A stretch of DNA of 64,000 bases. Origin: Marvania coccoides (taxonomy: Eukaryota; Chlorophyta; Trebouxiophyceae; Chlorellales; Chlorellaceae). The DNA lies in NCBI GenBank assembly GCA_963854735.1, contig OY978098.1, forward strand, positions 1,930,001-1,994,000. Direction: 5' to 3'. A program made the position numbers and the translations under genes. A model generated the notes under the pieces. It was not told the DNA's origin, did not search any database, and saw only the letters and a program-made list of their open reading frames with translations. Positions 30,756 through 40,038 of the stretch are shown here, piece after piece. Numbering within the stretch: position 1 is the stretch's first letter; every line of letters starts with the position of its first letter.

Positions 30756-33514
30756 ATGACTGGCGGCTTACTTAGTCGGTCCTCGATCTTTGGTGGGGAG
30801 ATGGAGCTTGAGGGCCTCAGATCACGCTCTCAGCGCTTCACTCCCCGCCAAGGACGCACATTTACGGCGCCAGTGGCTCGAGGAGGTGGCGGCGGCGGCA
30901 GAGGCGAGTTTTCTTATCTTGTGGCTCGTTTCGAAAGCTGCCATGTCAACAATCAAACCTTTACATTTTTTGCCTCTTTTTACTAGCAAACACTCGCCAA
31001 CCCGGCGCGGCTGCTGTACTAATCTCGACAGCAATGCGTGCAGTAGAATTTGCGCAGCAAAGGCCAATATTTACCGTGAGAGCCCCAACTTTTTTCGCGC
31101 AGGTCGAGGCGGCGGCAGGGGCAACTCACGCCCCCGGCTGACCGTGCGCAGCGACGGCGAGGACCACTTGGGGTCTGCCCTGAACACCAGCTTCAAGCGC
31201 CGCTTCCCAGGGCCGCCCTCCGGCGAGGGGCCCCCCATTCGTGTGCTGCCCATCGGCGGGCTCGGCGAAATCGGCATGAACTGCATGCTGGTTGGAATCT
31301 ACGACCGCTACATTCTAATCGACGCGGGGCTCATGTTTCCCGACTTCTCTGACCTGGGCATGCAGAAGATCCTCCCAGACACCTCGTTTCTGGCGCAGTG
31401 GCGGGACCGCATCGAAGCTGTGATCATCACCCACGGCCACGAGGATCACATCGGGGCGCTGCCGTGGGTGGTGCCTGCGCTGGACCCTGGCACCCCGATC
31501 TACGCTGGCGGCATGGCGATGCAGCTCATCAAGCGCCGCCTCATGGAATTTAACCTGTGGGAACCCAGCCGCATGAAGACGCTGCAGATGCGCACCCGGT
31601 TCTCGCTGGGGCCCTTCGAGGCGGAGGCGCTGCGGGTGACGCACTCCATCCCCGACTGCTGCGGCCTGGTGCTGCGCTCCGAGCACGGCACCATCGTGCA
31701 CACCGGGGACTGGAAGATCGACGAAACCCCCGTGGACGGCGACAACTTCGACCGGGAGTACTTCGAGGAGCTGGGGCGGGAGGGGGTGACGCTGTTCATG
31801 TCGGACTCCACCAACGTGCTGTCCCCCGGGCGCACCACCAGCGAGAAGAGCGTGGAAGAGGCTCTGATCAAGCGCGTGGCGGGGCACCAAGGCAAGGGCC
31901 GGGTCATCACCACCCAGTTCGCGTCCAACTTGCACCGCCTGGCGTCGGTGAAGAAGGCCGCCGATGCCGCGGGGCGTAAAATCTGCTTCGTCGGCATGAG
32001 CTTGAACACCTACCTGGAGGCGGCCTACCGCGAGGGCAGGGCGCCCCTGGACCCGCGTGACCTGGTGCCGTCCACTGCCATTGACGACATGGACCCTAAC
32101 GAGCTGCTGATCGTTACCACCGGCAGCCAAGGTGAGCCCCGGGCGGCGCTGTCCCTGGCCGCCCGCGAGGCCTCCCACCTGCTGAAGCTGCGCCCCTCCG
32201 ACCTGCTGCTGTACTCTGCCAAGATAATCCCTGGTAACGACACCAAGGTGGTGCAGATGATGAATAAAATCGCTGAGCTGGGCCCGGAGATTGCGATGGG
32301 CAGGGACGAGGGGCTGCACACCTCTGGGCATGCTTACCGCGGGGAGCTGGAGGAGGCGCTGCGGGCGGTGAAGCCCCAGCACTTCTTGCCGGTTCACGGT
32401 GAGTACGCGTTCCTGTGCTCCCACGCCCAGCTGGGCCGTGAAAATGGCATCCAGAACACCTCTGTCATTCGCAACGGGCAGATGCTAGGGGTGTACGAGC
32501 GGCGCAACAAGCGCACATACTCCACGGGCTCGATGTCGCTACTGGGCGAGGCCAAGCTGGTGAATTTTTACAACGACGGCAACAAGGGGACGGGGACAGC
32601 CAGTGAGATGGGCCTGGAGCAGAGGCAGCAGCTCGCGGTGGAGGGCATCGTGGTGTCGGCGATTGACGTGGTGCGGGACATGGCGGTTGTGGCGTCGGCC
32701 GCTGCGGCGGCTGCCAGTGGCGGTGACGGCGCTGCGCAAGCGGCGGCGGCGCAGGCCGCCTCTAGGCGCCGCCTGAGGGCCAAGATCCGCATCACAACGC
32801 GCGCGATGTGGACTGACAACGGCCGCCTGCTGGAACAGCTCCACACTGCGGCGGACGCTGCTGTGGCGAAGCTGCCTGGCGATGCCACTTTGAGTGCTGT
32901 GGAGAGAGTCGTAGGAGACTCGCTGCGGCGGTGCTGCAAGCAGTTTAACAACCGCAGACCGGAAGTTGTAGTGATTGTGCACGAGCAGGACCCCAGGTTA
33001 GTTGTAGTTGGTTGGAATTACAATGAAAAGCAACCCTTGAAAAATTAGCAACACATTTAAAATTTAATTAATGACTTGCAGGGCTGGGGCAGTGGCCAAC
33101 GCCTCCTCCAGGCGTCGTACGGACCGTGTCAGCGTGGACGAGGCTGCGGCTGTGGCTGCGGCCTTTGAAGATCGGCGAGCACGCCAGAACCAGCGAGAGC
33201 GTGACCTTCTCTTCGCGGGGCGGGGGGGCGAGGTGGAGGAGCTGGGCGCGACCGCGAGCGAAGAAAGCTCTGACGAAGGGTCGGAATCGAGCGGGGAAGA
33301 GGGCAGCAGCAGGGCGACAGCCGCCAGGCAAGCATTGCCATCGCCTGCCGACAGCGGGGCTTCTCGCGTGTCTAGAGGCAGGGGAAGGCCCCCTGCCTCT
33401 GCGCAGGGCGGCCCCCCTCCCCTGCAGCGCCTGCCGGCCAACATGATTAGGCGTCGCCAGGCATCCAACCCGAGGGACGCTCCCGAGGGCAACACCAACA
33501 CAGAGTACCCGTGA
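30756..33514 (+). CDS. RNJ: Organellar ribonuclease J
   Basis: Three exons (30756-30903, 31103-32996, 33082-33514) give about 824 residues. Residues 1-60 are Arg/Gly-rich and probably targeting. The metallo-beta-lactamase domain starts at VLPIGGLGEIGMNCMLVG (about 97) and has the zinc motif HGHEDH at 160-165, HTGDWKID, MSDSTN and the beta-CASP HGE motif (LPVHGEYAFLC). RNase J is a 5'-3' exonuclease and endonuclease that trims plastid transcripts and removes antisense RNA. The C-terminal about 140 residues are Arg/Ser/Glu low-complexity, and I do not see the GT-1 DNA-binding domain found in land-plant RNase J. The first intron appears to have a GC donor. Confidence 0.92.
30904..31102 (+). other. 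Apparent GC-AG intron in the RNase J gene
   Basis: AGAG|GCGAGT at the 5' end and TTTTTCGCGCAG at the 3' end join Gly codons in phase (G|GT) and keep the Arg/Gly-rich leader continuous. The alternative GT donor nearby (GAG|GTGGCG) fits the phase but poorly matches the consensus. Confidence 0.6.
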
Positions 33515-33579
33515 ATGCCGTACCAATTAATCCCAACACTACCATGCTACTAAGAATATATACATACTATTGTGCATCG

Positions 33580-33584
33580 TGTAA
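33580..33584 (+). terminator. UGUAA element after RNase J
   Basis: TGTAA lies 65 bases past the RNase J stop codon. Confidence 0.5.
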
Positions 33585-33618
33585 CACTCAGTATCTTCTC
33601 CTCTCAACTTCACCGGCT

Positions 33619-33623
33619 TTACA
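33619..33623 (-). terminator. UGUAA element after DENR
   Basis: Minus-strand TGTAA about 50 bases past the DENR stop. Together with the RNase J element it implies closely facing or overlapping 3' UTRs. Confidence 0.45.
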
Positions 33624-33674
33624 CCAACTTAAACCGTCCAGAAATTGAGTACAGCACGTCATTCTTTATACTTA

Positions 33675-34205
33675 TCACTCGTCGGTGAAGTATCGCTCTT
33701 TCTTCTTGTTCTCGATGTGGTATATGTCGGACCGCTGCACCGTCTTGTACTGCTTGAGAATCAGGTCCACGGCGGGGTCCAGGCAGTCGCCTTGCACGTC
33801 GATGTGCTCCTTGCCTTCAGCATTTTTGGTCACTGACGCCCCTGACGCAAATTTCTTGCCAAACAACTTGGAAGCTTCCGCCAGCTTGACCCCAAACGCG
33901 TCCAAGCCAGCTATGGTGGTGATGCACTTCTTCTTGTTGCGGGTGTTGCGCTCCAGCACCACCATGGGCACCCCCTTCTTCTTCTTGCTTGAGCTCTTCT
34001 TCTCGGGCTCGGTGGCAGGAGCAGCCGCGCCGCCGTCGGACACCGTCAATCCCGCCACCGCTTCCGCTGCTTCCTCGCCTGATTGTGCCGCCTGCCACTT
34101 TTTGTACTCCTCGCAGTCCTTGGGCAGGAACTCGTTGAACTCCGCTGGCACGCCAGTGATGGGGTCGTAGGCCACAGCGAGGGGCTCAACAGCTGCATTT
34201 TCCAT
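33675..34205 (-). CDS. DENR: Density-regulated protein DENR (SUI1 domain)
   Basis: A single-exon gene of 176 residues. The N-terminus (VAYDPITGVPAEFNEFLPKD, EEYKKW) matches the DENR N-terminal region, and a Lys/Ser linker follows. The C-terminal SUI1/eIF1-like domain has VVLERNTRNKKKCITTIAGLD, KLFGKKFASGASV and IDVQGD, ending with ERYFTDE. With MCT-1, DENR promotes re-initiation and 40S recycling after short upstream ORFs. Length and domain order are standard. ATG 34205 is the first start and sits after an AT-rich leader. Confidence 0.95.
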   Translation of the reverse strand: MENAAVEPLAVAYDPITGVPAEFNEFLPKDCEEYKKWQAAQSGEEAAEAVAGLTVSDGGAAAPATEPEKKSSSKKKKGVPMVVLERNTRNKKKCITTIAGLDAFGVKLAEASKLFGKKFASGASVTKNAEGKEHIDVQGDCLDPAVDLILKQYKTVQRSDIYHIENKKKERYFTDE

Positions 34206-34467
34206 TTTGATTCTTGTTGGCGGTGTTGATTGCCGGGTTAGGGCTGGTTAAAGGGCGATCGAGCTACGGAAAATCCTGAAATCGAAAATCAAATTACTCG
34301 GAAAATTGAGAAAATACTCCGAAATTGATGATGAAAAGGTAGCTGACTGACACCTCGTTCGAGAAAAACGCCGAGAAATAATTATGTATTGATTGTGCGG
34401 CTAGTTCGGCGCCTCCATCGTTGAGGAAGGCAGCCTGCATGGACCAATATATAACAAAAATACATTT

Positions 34468-35092
34468 TCACTTTTTGCAAGCAAATTTGGCAAAAGTCGA
34501 CTCTCCGCCGTCTCCCGCATGCAGCTGCCCGCTGCTGGCCTGTTTCCGCGGCGGAACAAACGTCCCTGCTGCTGGCCGCCGAGGCTTCCCCGCCTCCTCC
34601 TGGCTGCCGCGCTGCTGCCTCAAAGACCCGGCCCTCTGCCTCTCCAGCCCCTCCGCCGCCGCCTGCACCGCATTCGCCGCTTCAGCAGCCAACCCTGGCA
34701 GGTGACTGAGGTCCACAGCGCGCAGCAATTTTTTCCCGCTCCCACCACCGCCGCCCGCGCCAGCGTTGTCGGTGTTCTCTGTGACGCGCTGCATGGGGGT
34801 GGTCCCGTTATGAAACTGCAGCTTCTTTGCCCCCTCCAAGCTGCCTTCCGCTTCTGCTCCGTCTCCGCTCCGCCTTTCCGCCCCACTGGGAGACCCCTTC
34901 TGCGCCGTGGTGCACGCATAGAACCCAGGAGTCACACCAGGCACGTTGTCCAGGCCCATTCCCAGCGGGGAGGCCATGACGCAGCCTGGCGGCAGCGGCA
35001 GACCCGCTGCAATGGCATCTGCAGCCACTTCTCCTTCTGCGCAGGCCCGTGGCCGCCACAGCGGGTCGATTGCGGGTGGCGCCTCGTACCTG

Positions 35093-35165
<73 letters not shown>

Positions 35166-36797
35166 TTTGTTGTGGTAGTGGAGCGGCATCGATGGGAGCT
35201 GCAGCTGGTTTGGGCGGCAGCATCAGCAGGGACGCCCTGTCGCTACGGTCCCTCGCCTGCAGCGCAGCTTTCAGGGTGGTGAGCAGCTCTTGCTCCACCC
35301 CGATCCCACCGCTGCTGGGAGGCGCCAGTCCCAGCCCCACTCGCTCAGGCCCGCTGCCGGTCTGCCGAGGAAAGAATCGATGAGCGGTGTCAGCCGCAAC
35401 CGAACGTGGCCGCCCCTGCATCTGCGCCTCTAGCTGTGGCTGGGACCTTGCTGCGTCGTCATCGGGGGGCTGGGAGCCCCCATCGCCCGCCGTGCGGGGT
35501 TTCTTGAAGTGCCGCCGTGCCTCCTCGCTCACCACCGGTGGCGGAGCGTCCGGAGCGAATGGATCCGCTAAAAATCTATCCAGGGGGCCCGAATTAGACG
35601 CCGCTGCACCACCCCTGCTAGTACCACCAGCGCCAGGCTGCAGCTGCGGGGGAGGCTGCTTCTGTCGCTCTGTAAACGGCAGGTAGGTCGTCGGGTGGAC
35701 CCTCCCCTCTGCGATGCCCTGCGCCAGGTGCACCGGCAGCGGCGCCCCCAGGAACGACAGGTCTGCGGCGTCCTCTTCGCTCCCTGCCGCAGCCAGCCCC
35801 CCTCCCCCCTCCTCCAGGGGGTGCAAAAACACGACCTCGCGCCGCCGAGGGCAGTATACCCGCTGGTGGCGGAACGTGCACAGCGCGCGCTGGAAGGCGA
35901 GGTCGTACCCGGGGGGCGCTTGGATGCCGTCGAACCGCAGCGCCCTGACCGCTCTGAGCCAGTCCCTGGTGCGGCGGATATGGGCGTGGGCCCGCTTGAT
36001 GCCGATGCCGCTGATTCCCTTGACGAAGTCGCACCCTGCTGCCACGCACATCTGCTGGAACAGATCGTGCGTCCATCCCGCAAAGGAGAGCTCCCGGCAC
36101 TCCGGGAGGTCGGCCAGCGAGATCTCGTCGCCGTCGCCCCGCCAGTCCACTTTGAACAGCACCTTAAGTGCTCGAATGAGGGGGAAACGAGGATCAAACA
36201 CGGAAATTAACAAGAATTTCCCGCTAAAACAAATTCTGCATTTTTCTTTCTCACCGTGGGGCAGCCGTACGCCAGAAGATCCGAGTCCTCAGTAGCCACC
36301 ACGTCCACCAGCCCGTTGAGAGCCAGGTAGGCCATCTGCGCATCCGCCTCGTAGGGCGCCACCAGGAACTGAATGCCCCGCTGCTTTAGCGCCATCTGCA
36401 GGTCGTGAGCCATCTCGGGGGTGATGTCAACTGCCTTTTGGTAGGCCTCGTTGGCAGCCACGCGGTTGCCCTGGCGCCACAGCGCGCGCGCGCGCTCGCG
36501 ATTCTCTTCCCGGTTACGTCGCCGTGTCGCCTCTTCCGAAGCCTTGTTGGGCAACGGGCCGCCGTCAAACACGACATAGGGGACCACGCCGTGGTTGATC
36601 ATCATCTCGACGCGGCCCAGGCAGTAGTTTATGGCCTTGTCGGTGGGCTCACCCTCCACCAGCTCACGAGCGCAGCTGTAGGCCCCCTTGTGCAGGAGGC
36701 AGTAGGAGTCGATGGCCACCGTTTTGCCGCGGTAGTGCTCCAGATGTCGTCGTTTGGTGATGCTCTTGAGCTGCGGCAGCAGCCCGCTGATGCCCAT
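34468..36797 (-). CDS. EXO1: Exonuclease 1 (XPG/FEN family) with polyglutamine tract
   Basis: Two exons (36797-36255 and 36162-34468) give 745 residues. The N-terminal nuclease domain has MGISGLLPQLKSI, VAIDSYCLLHKGAYSC, PYVVFDGGPLPNK, the acidic-site block APYEADAQMAYL and TEDSDLLAYGCPTV. The I-domain and the helix-hairpin-helix (CDFVKGISGIGIKRAH) follow. EXO1 degrades 5' ends in mismatch repair and double-strand-break resection. The C-terminal half is disordered and holds a Q23 tract coded by uninterrupted CAG. No clear PCNA-binding box is seen at the end (STFAKFACKK). The intron acceptor (CACTTAAG) is unusually poor in pyrimidines. Confidence 0.93.
35095..35163 (-). repeat. (CAG)23 trinucleotide repeat coding for Gln23 in EXO1
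   Basis: On the plus strand 23 uninterrupted CTG units, on the minus strand 23 CAG codons in the EXO1 frame. They are followed on the plus strand by an imperfect TTTTTGTTG that codes for Gln-Gln-Lys. Confidence 0.97.
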
Positions 36798-37203
36798 TCC
36801 CGCGAGACCCCCAAAGTCGCAAAATTTATATGCTCAGTTGAAAGTTATGAGCACCAAAGCAGCTGGAGCGCGCTGAAGAGGTACCATCGCCTGCTATGGG
36901 AATAATTATGATATAAAAATAATAAACTTTTGTTATTATTCTGCGTTTGCAGCAAATTGCAGTTCAATTTTTGTGTGCAAAAGAAATCAGTTTTTATGCG
37001 TTTTCACAGCCCTGACGAATTGCAGGGGCCTTATTCCGTGCAATTGATAACATTCAACACCATCTTGGCATACGTTGAGCGTGCCTTTGAAAATAATCGC
37101 TTCCATCAACTGATCAAATTACAAGTTTTATTTTGTATTCCCCTATAACTCATCCTTGCCCTCTCAGCTACCCAATCCCATAAACACAGACACGGAACCA
37201 GTC
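36798..37203. promoter_or_regulatory. Divergent promoter region, EXO1 and RAB5IF
   Basis: AT-rich bases between two outward-facing starts. An acceptor-like CCCTCTCAG near 37160-37168 suggests a 5' UTR intron in the RAB5IF transcript. Confidence 0.4.
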
Positions 37204-37672
37204 ATGGGAATAAACGCAGCGCTGCTCCGAAAGATGTCCACGCCGCAGCGGCAGTGGCGGCGGGAGGAGACTTTTGACGCAGTGTTTGCGCTGCGGCTGC
37301 TGGTGGCCACGGCTTGCGGGACGGCCTGGGGTACGGCTGGTCTGCAGGGCTTCCCCTGGTTCTTGGCCTTCCTTGTCATTAATTTTTTGAGCGTCACAGC
37401 GTGGCTGAACTGGCAAGAGGTTGACCAAGAGGGAATTGAAGGGACCAACGCTTCAAGCAACCCCGGCGCGCCTACGCTCGCAATGGAGGGCTTTGGACAG
37501 TCGTTGCCACTGTTCATGGTGAGTTAATGGGGCGTTGCGAAAGTGCATAATTACTTTTCCAGTTGACGGACCAAAATCAAATACAATGATAAAACAATAA
37601 TCAACCTCCCTTCCCTTCAAAACTGAACTGCAGCTTATTTGGATTACGACCTTCACCATACTGCATAGTTGA
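37204..37672 (+). CDS. RAB5IF: RAB5IF/OPTI (Rab5-interacting family) membrane protein
   Basis: Exon 37204-37518 plus a tiny last exon 37634-37672 give 117 residues. The layout is that of human RAB5IF: a charged N-terminus (RREETFDAVFALR), two transmembrane segments (ATACGTAWGTAGLQGFPWFL and a following helix), an acidic loop, EGFGQSLPLFM, and the last helix completed across the intron (LIWITTFTILHS). Human RAB5IF works with TMCO1/PAT-type ER insertion machinery and in respirasome assembly. The 13-codon final exon is easily missed, but it restores the conserved W-x-x-x-(F/Y)-x-x-x-H end. Confidence 0.82.
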
Positions 37673-37912
37673 TTAGTAACCAGGCTACCCAATCTCTGCC
37701 TCTTTCAGCTTGGCGGGCAGTTGCGTTGTTTTATTGCGGTGTTTATGCGGCACAGCGGTCGAACGTTTTTTCCCTTTGTGTTCTCCTTTGAACTTCATCT
37801 TTACTATACCCAAATTCAAGTAACTGCAGTTCAACATTTTATAAACCAGTAATAAAAAATTTATATATATATATATCAGTTCACGAGTATTTAAAATAAA
37901 AATGTCGGGGAT

Positions 37913-39703
37913 TTAGCTCTCTCCGAAAAACTCGGCGTGCAGACTCCTGAGCGCGTGCTTGGCCTCCTCGTCGCGCACAATCAGCGAGATGTTGGTCTTG
38001 CTGGCCCCCTGGCTCATCATCTGCACCGTCACCCCCTCCCTGCCCAGCACCCTGAACACTCGCTCCAAAATTTCCGACGTCCGCTGCACATTGCAAATCA
38101 GCGACAAAATCGACATCCCTCGGCGGTACGACGCGTTGGCCCACCCTTCAAACGCCTCCATCAGCCCGTGCAGCTCCTCATCGATTAGGTCTCGCTCCCA
38201 CAGCGTCTTTGCTGGGTCCAGTGTCAGTGAAATGGAAACCTCGCTGGTCGCCACCACGTCAACCGACAGCTTCTGCTCCGCAAACACCCCAAACACGCGG
38301 CCCAAGAACCCAAACTGCCCCAGCATGCGGGTGGACCCAATGTCCACCATGGTAACCGACTGCTTCAACACAATCGAGGTCACCAGTGCGTCGGACATAT
38401 CCCGCTGCGCCGTGATCAGGGTGCCCGGCGCGGTGGTGTTGTAGCTGTTTTTCACCCGCACGCCCATGTCGCCGCGCTCTGCCGCGGGCTGCATGGCCGC
38501 CGGGTGCAGCACCGTGGCGCCGAAGAAAGCCAGCTCGGTGGCTTCCTCGAAGGTGAGCCGCTCCACAGGGCGGGCGCCGTCCACTACACGGGGGTCGCTG
38601 GTGAGCACCCCGTCCACGTCCTTCCACACCTGAACCTCGGGCAGCCCCAGCGCTGCGCCGAGCAGGGTGCACGTGAGGTCGCTGCCGCCGCGGCCCAGAG
38701 TGGTGATGGCCCCCGTCTGCCGGCCCCGCCCCAAGAAGCCGGTCACCACGGGCAGCTCGGCGGGCTGGCCTGGGCGGCGGGTGAGGGATTCGCGCAGCGC
38801 AGGCATCGTGGACTCGTAGTCGATGTCTGAAGGGGGAGAAGCATGGATGTGGGGAAGAGTAATAAAGCGAGGTTGCGACTCGTAAATATATGCATGGCAG
38901 CAAGTAACGAATACATGCTGAAAACAGAGTGGACTATAGTTATTTTGCTTGTTTGTAGTAATGATTTTCCCACCTGCCGAAGTAAAATTGTCGTTGGTGA
39001 TGACGCCGATGGTGAACGCGTCATGCTGACGGGCAGGAACCCCCCGGGAGCGCAGGTACGCGGCAAACAGGCGGGTGGACAGCCGCTCCCCGAACGAAAC
39101 CAGGCTGTCTTTGGCTCGGGGCGTCAGATCCTGCATGATGGAAATCCCCACCAGCAGCTGCGCCAGCTGCGTCAGCAGCACCTCCACCTCCTCCCGCGCC
39201 TCCGCGTCCACCCCCAGCTTGTCTGCGGTCATGCGGTGCAGCTCCTTGATCGCCCGCAGCGGGGCCAGCGAGGGGATGCTGCCGGGAGGGGTCTTGAGCG
39301 CCTCGTCTCCCGCTTTGAGCAGCAGGTTTGTGGTCTTACCCATCGCCGACAGCACCAGGCAGGGGTAGGTGCCAGGAAATGCCAGCGCAATTTGGGCCAC
39401 CTCAAACATACGCTCTGCTGTTGCCACTGAGGACCCCCCAAACTTCATTACCATGTTGACCTGGTCATCAGCACCCCAAGTGGGGTTTAGAGGGGGGCTG
39501 GGGAGTGGCGCAGGCGCCTCCTCCAGCGCAGCAGCTCGGATGTGGCGGCTGAAGAGGCTGCGGTGGTGGTGGACTGTTTGGGAAGCCAATTGAGGGGCGC
39601 TCGGCAATAATTTGCGAAAGATGTGCACGCTTCCATTGCGCTGGGATAGTCCACGGGGAGGGGTGAGCATCGACTGGCCCGCGAGTGATAAAAACAATGT
39701 CAT
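37913..39703 (-). CDS. AK: Monofunctional aspartate kinase, plastid
   Basis: Two exons (39703-38974 and 38826-37913) give 547 residues. A transit-peptide-like N-terminus of about 80 residues precedes the kinase domain with VMKFGGSSVATAERMFEVA, DLTPRAKDSLVSFGERLS, LGRGGSDLTC and VWKDVDGVLTSDPRVV. Two ACT domains follow, with STRMLGQFGFLGRVFGVFAE and VTVQMMSQGASKTNISLIV. The enzyme phosphorylates aspartate, the first step towards lysine, threonine and methionine. The ACT pair implies feedback control by lysine. No homoserine dehydrogenase is fused. It is divergent from the GT61 gene. Confidence 0.95.
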   Translation of the reverse strand: MTLFLSLAGQSMLTPPRGLSQRNGSVHIFRKLLPSAPQLASQTVHHHRSLFSRHIRAAALEEAPAPLPSPPLNPTWGADDQVNMVMKFGGSSVATAERMFEVAQIALAFPGTYPCLVLSAMGKTTNLLLKAGDEALKTPPGSIPSLAPLRAIKELHRMTADKLGVDAEAREEVEVLLTQLAQLLVGISIMQDLTPRAKDSLVSFGERLSTRLFAAYLRSRGVPARQHDAFTIGVITNDNFTSAGGKIITTNKQNNYSPLCFQHVFVTCCHAYIYESQPRFITLPHIHASPPSDIDYESTMPALRESLTRRPGQPAELPVVTGFLGRGRQTGAITTLGRGGSDLTCTLLGAALGLPEVQVWKDVDGVLTSDPRVVDGARPVERLTFEEATELAFFGATVLHPAAMQPAAERGDMGVRVKNSYNTTAPGTLITAQRDMSDALVTSIVLKQSVTMVDIGSTRMLGQFGFLGRVFGVFAEQKLSVDVVATSEVSISLTLDPAKTLWERDLIDEELHGLMEAFEGWANASYRRGMSILSLICNVQRTSEILERVFRVLGREGVTVQMMSQGASKTNISLIVRDEEAKHALRSLHAEFFGES

Positions 39704-40038
39704 TATTAAGGGAGGTCTGGAGAGAGCCAATCACCGGGCAGCGGGGCGATGTCCCCTGGTCCAAGACCTCCTTAGCGAAACTAATTTTTACAGCGTGATA
39801 ATTTGACGAGAGCTGCAGCGAGGCGGCGTTTACAAATATTGAAGAAAAAGTATTGATGATCAAGTTTGTTGGGCAATCTGGGGGTAGTACATCTTTAAAA
39901 AAATCTTAAATACCACTGATTGTTGTGCAGCTGCAAGAATGACGATGCGGGCTCACCAGGCAATACATTTTCACAATTTTAAATCAATCAACCACACCCA
40001 ACTTGCCTGGTGACCCGCAAGCGTTCAAAAGCGGCTCC
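39704..40038. promoter_or_regulatory. Divergent promoter region, aspartate kinase and GT61
   Basis: 335 bases between outward-facing starts. No named element is seen. Confidence 0.4.

Noticed and set aside
30790..31102. Unspliced N-terminal extension of RNase J in the open frame
   Set aside because: The frame is open, but its sequence is not protein-like. A spliced leader from ATG 30756 keeps the Arg/Gly-rich context and a good acceptor.
31315..32424. 369-codon ORF antisense to RNase J
   Set aside because: Same reason: it is the reverse shadow of a strongly conserved enzyme exon. Similar shadows occur opposite the HCF244, WDR26-like, JmjC-like and aspartate kinase exons.
34519..35383. Long Leu- and Cys-rich ORFs opposite the EXO1 CAG repeat
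   Set aside because: These are translations of the CTG strand in other frames. There is no independent start or splice context; repeat-associated translation cannot be judged from sequence.
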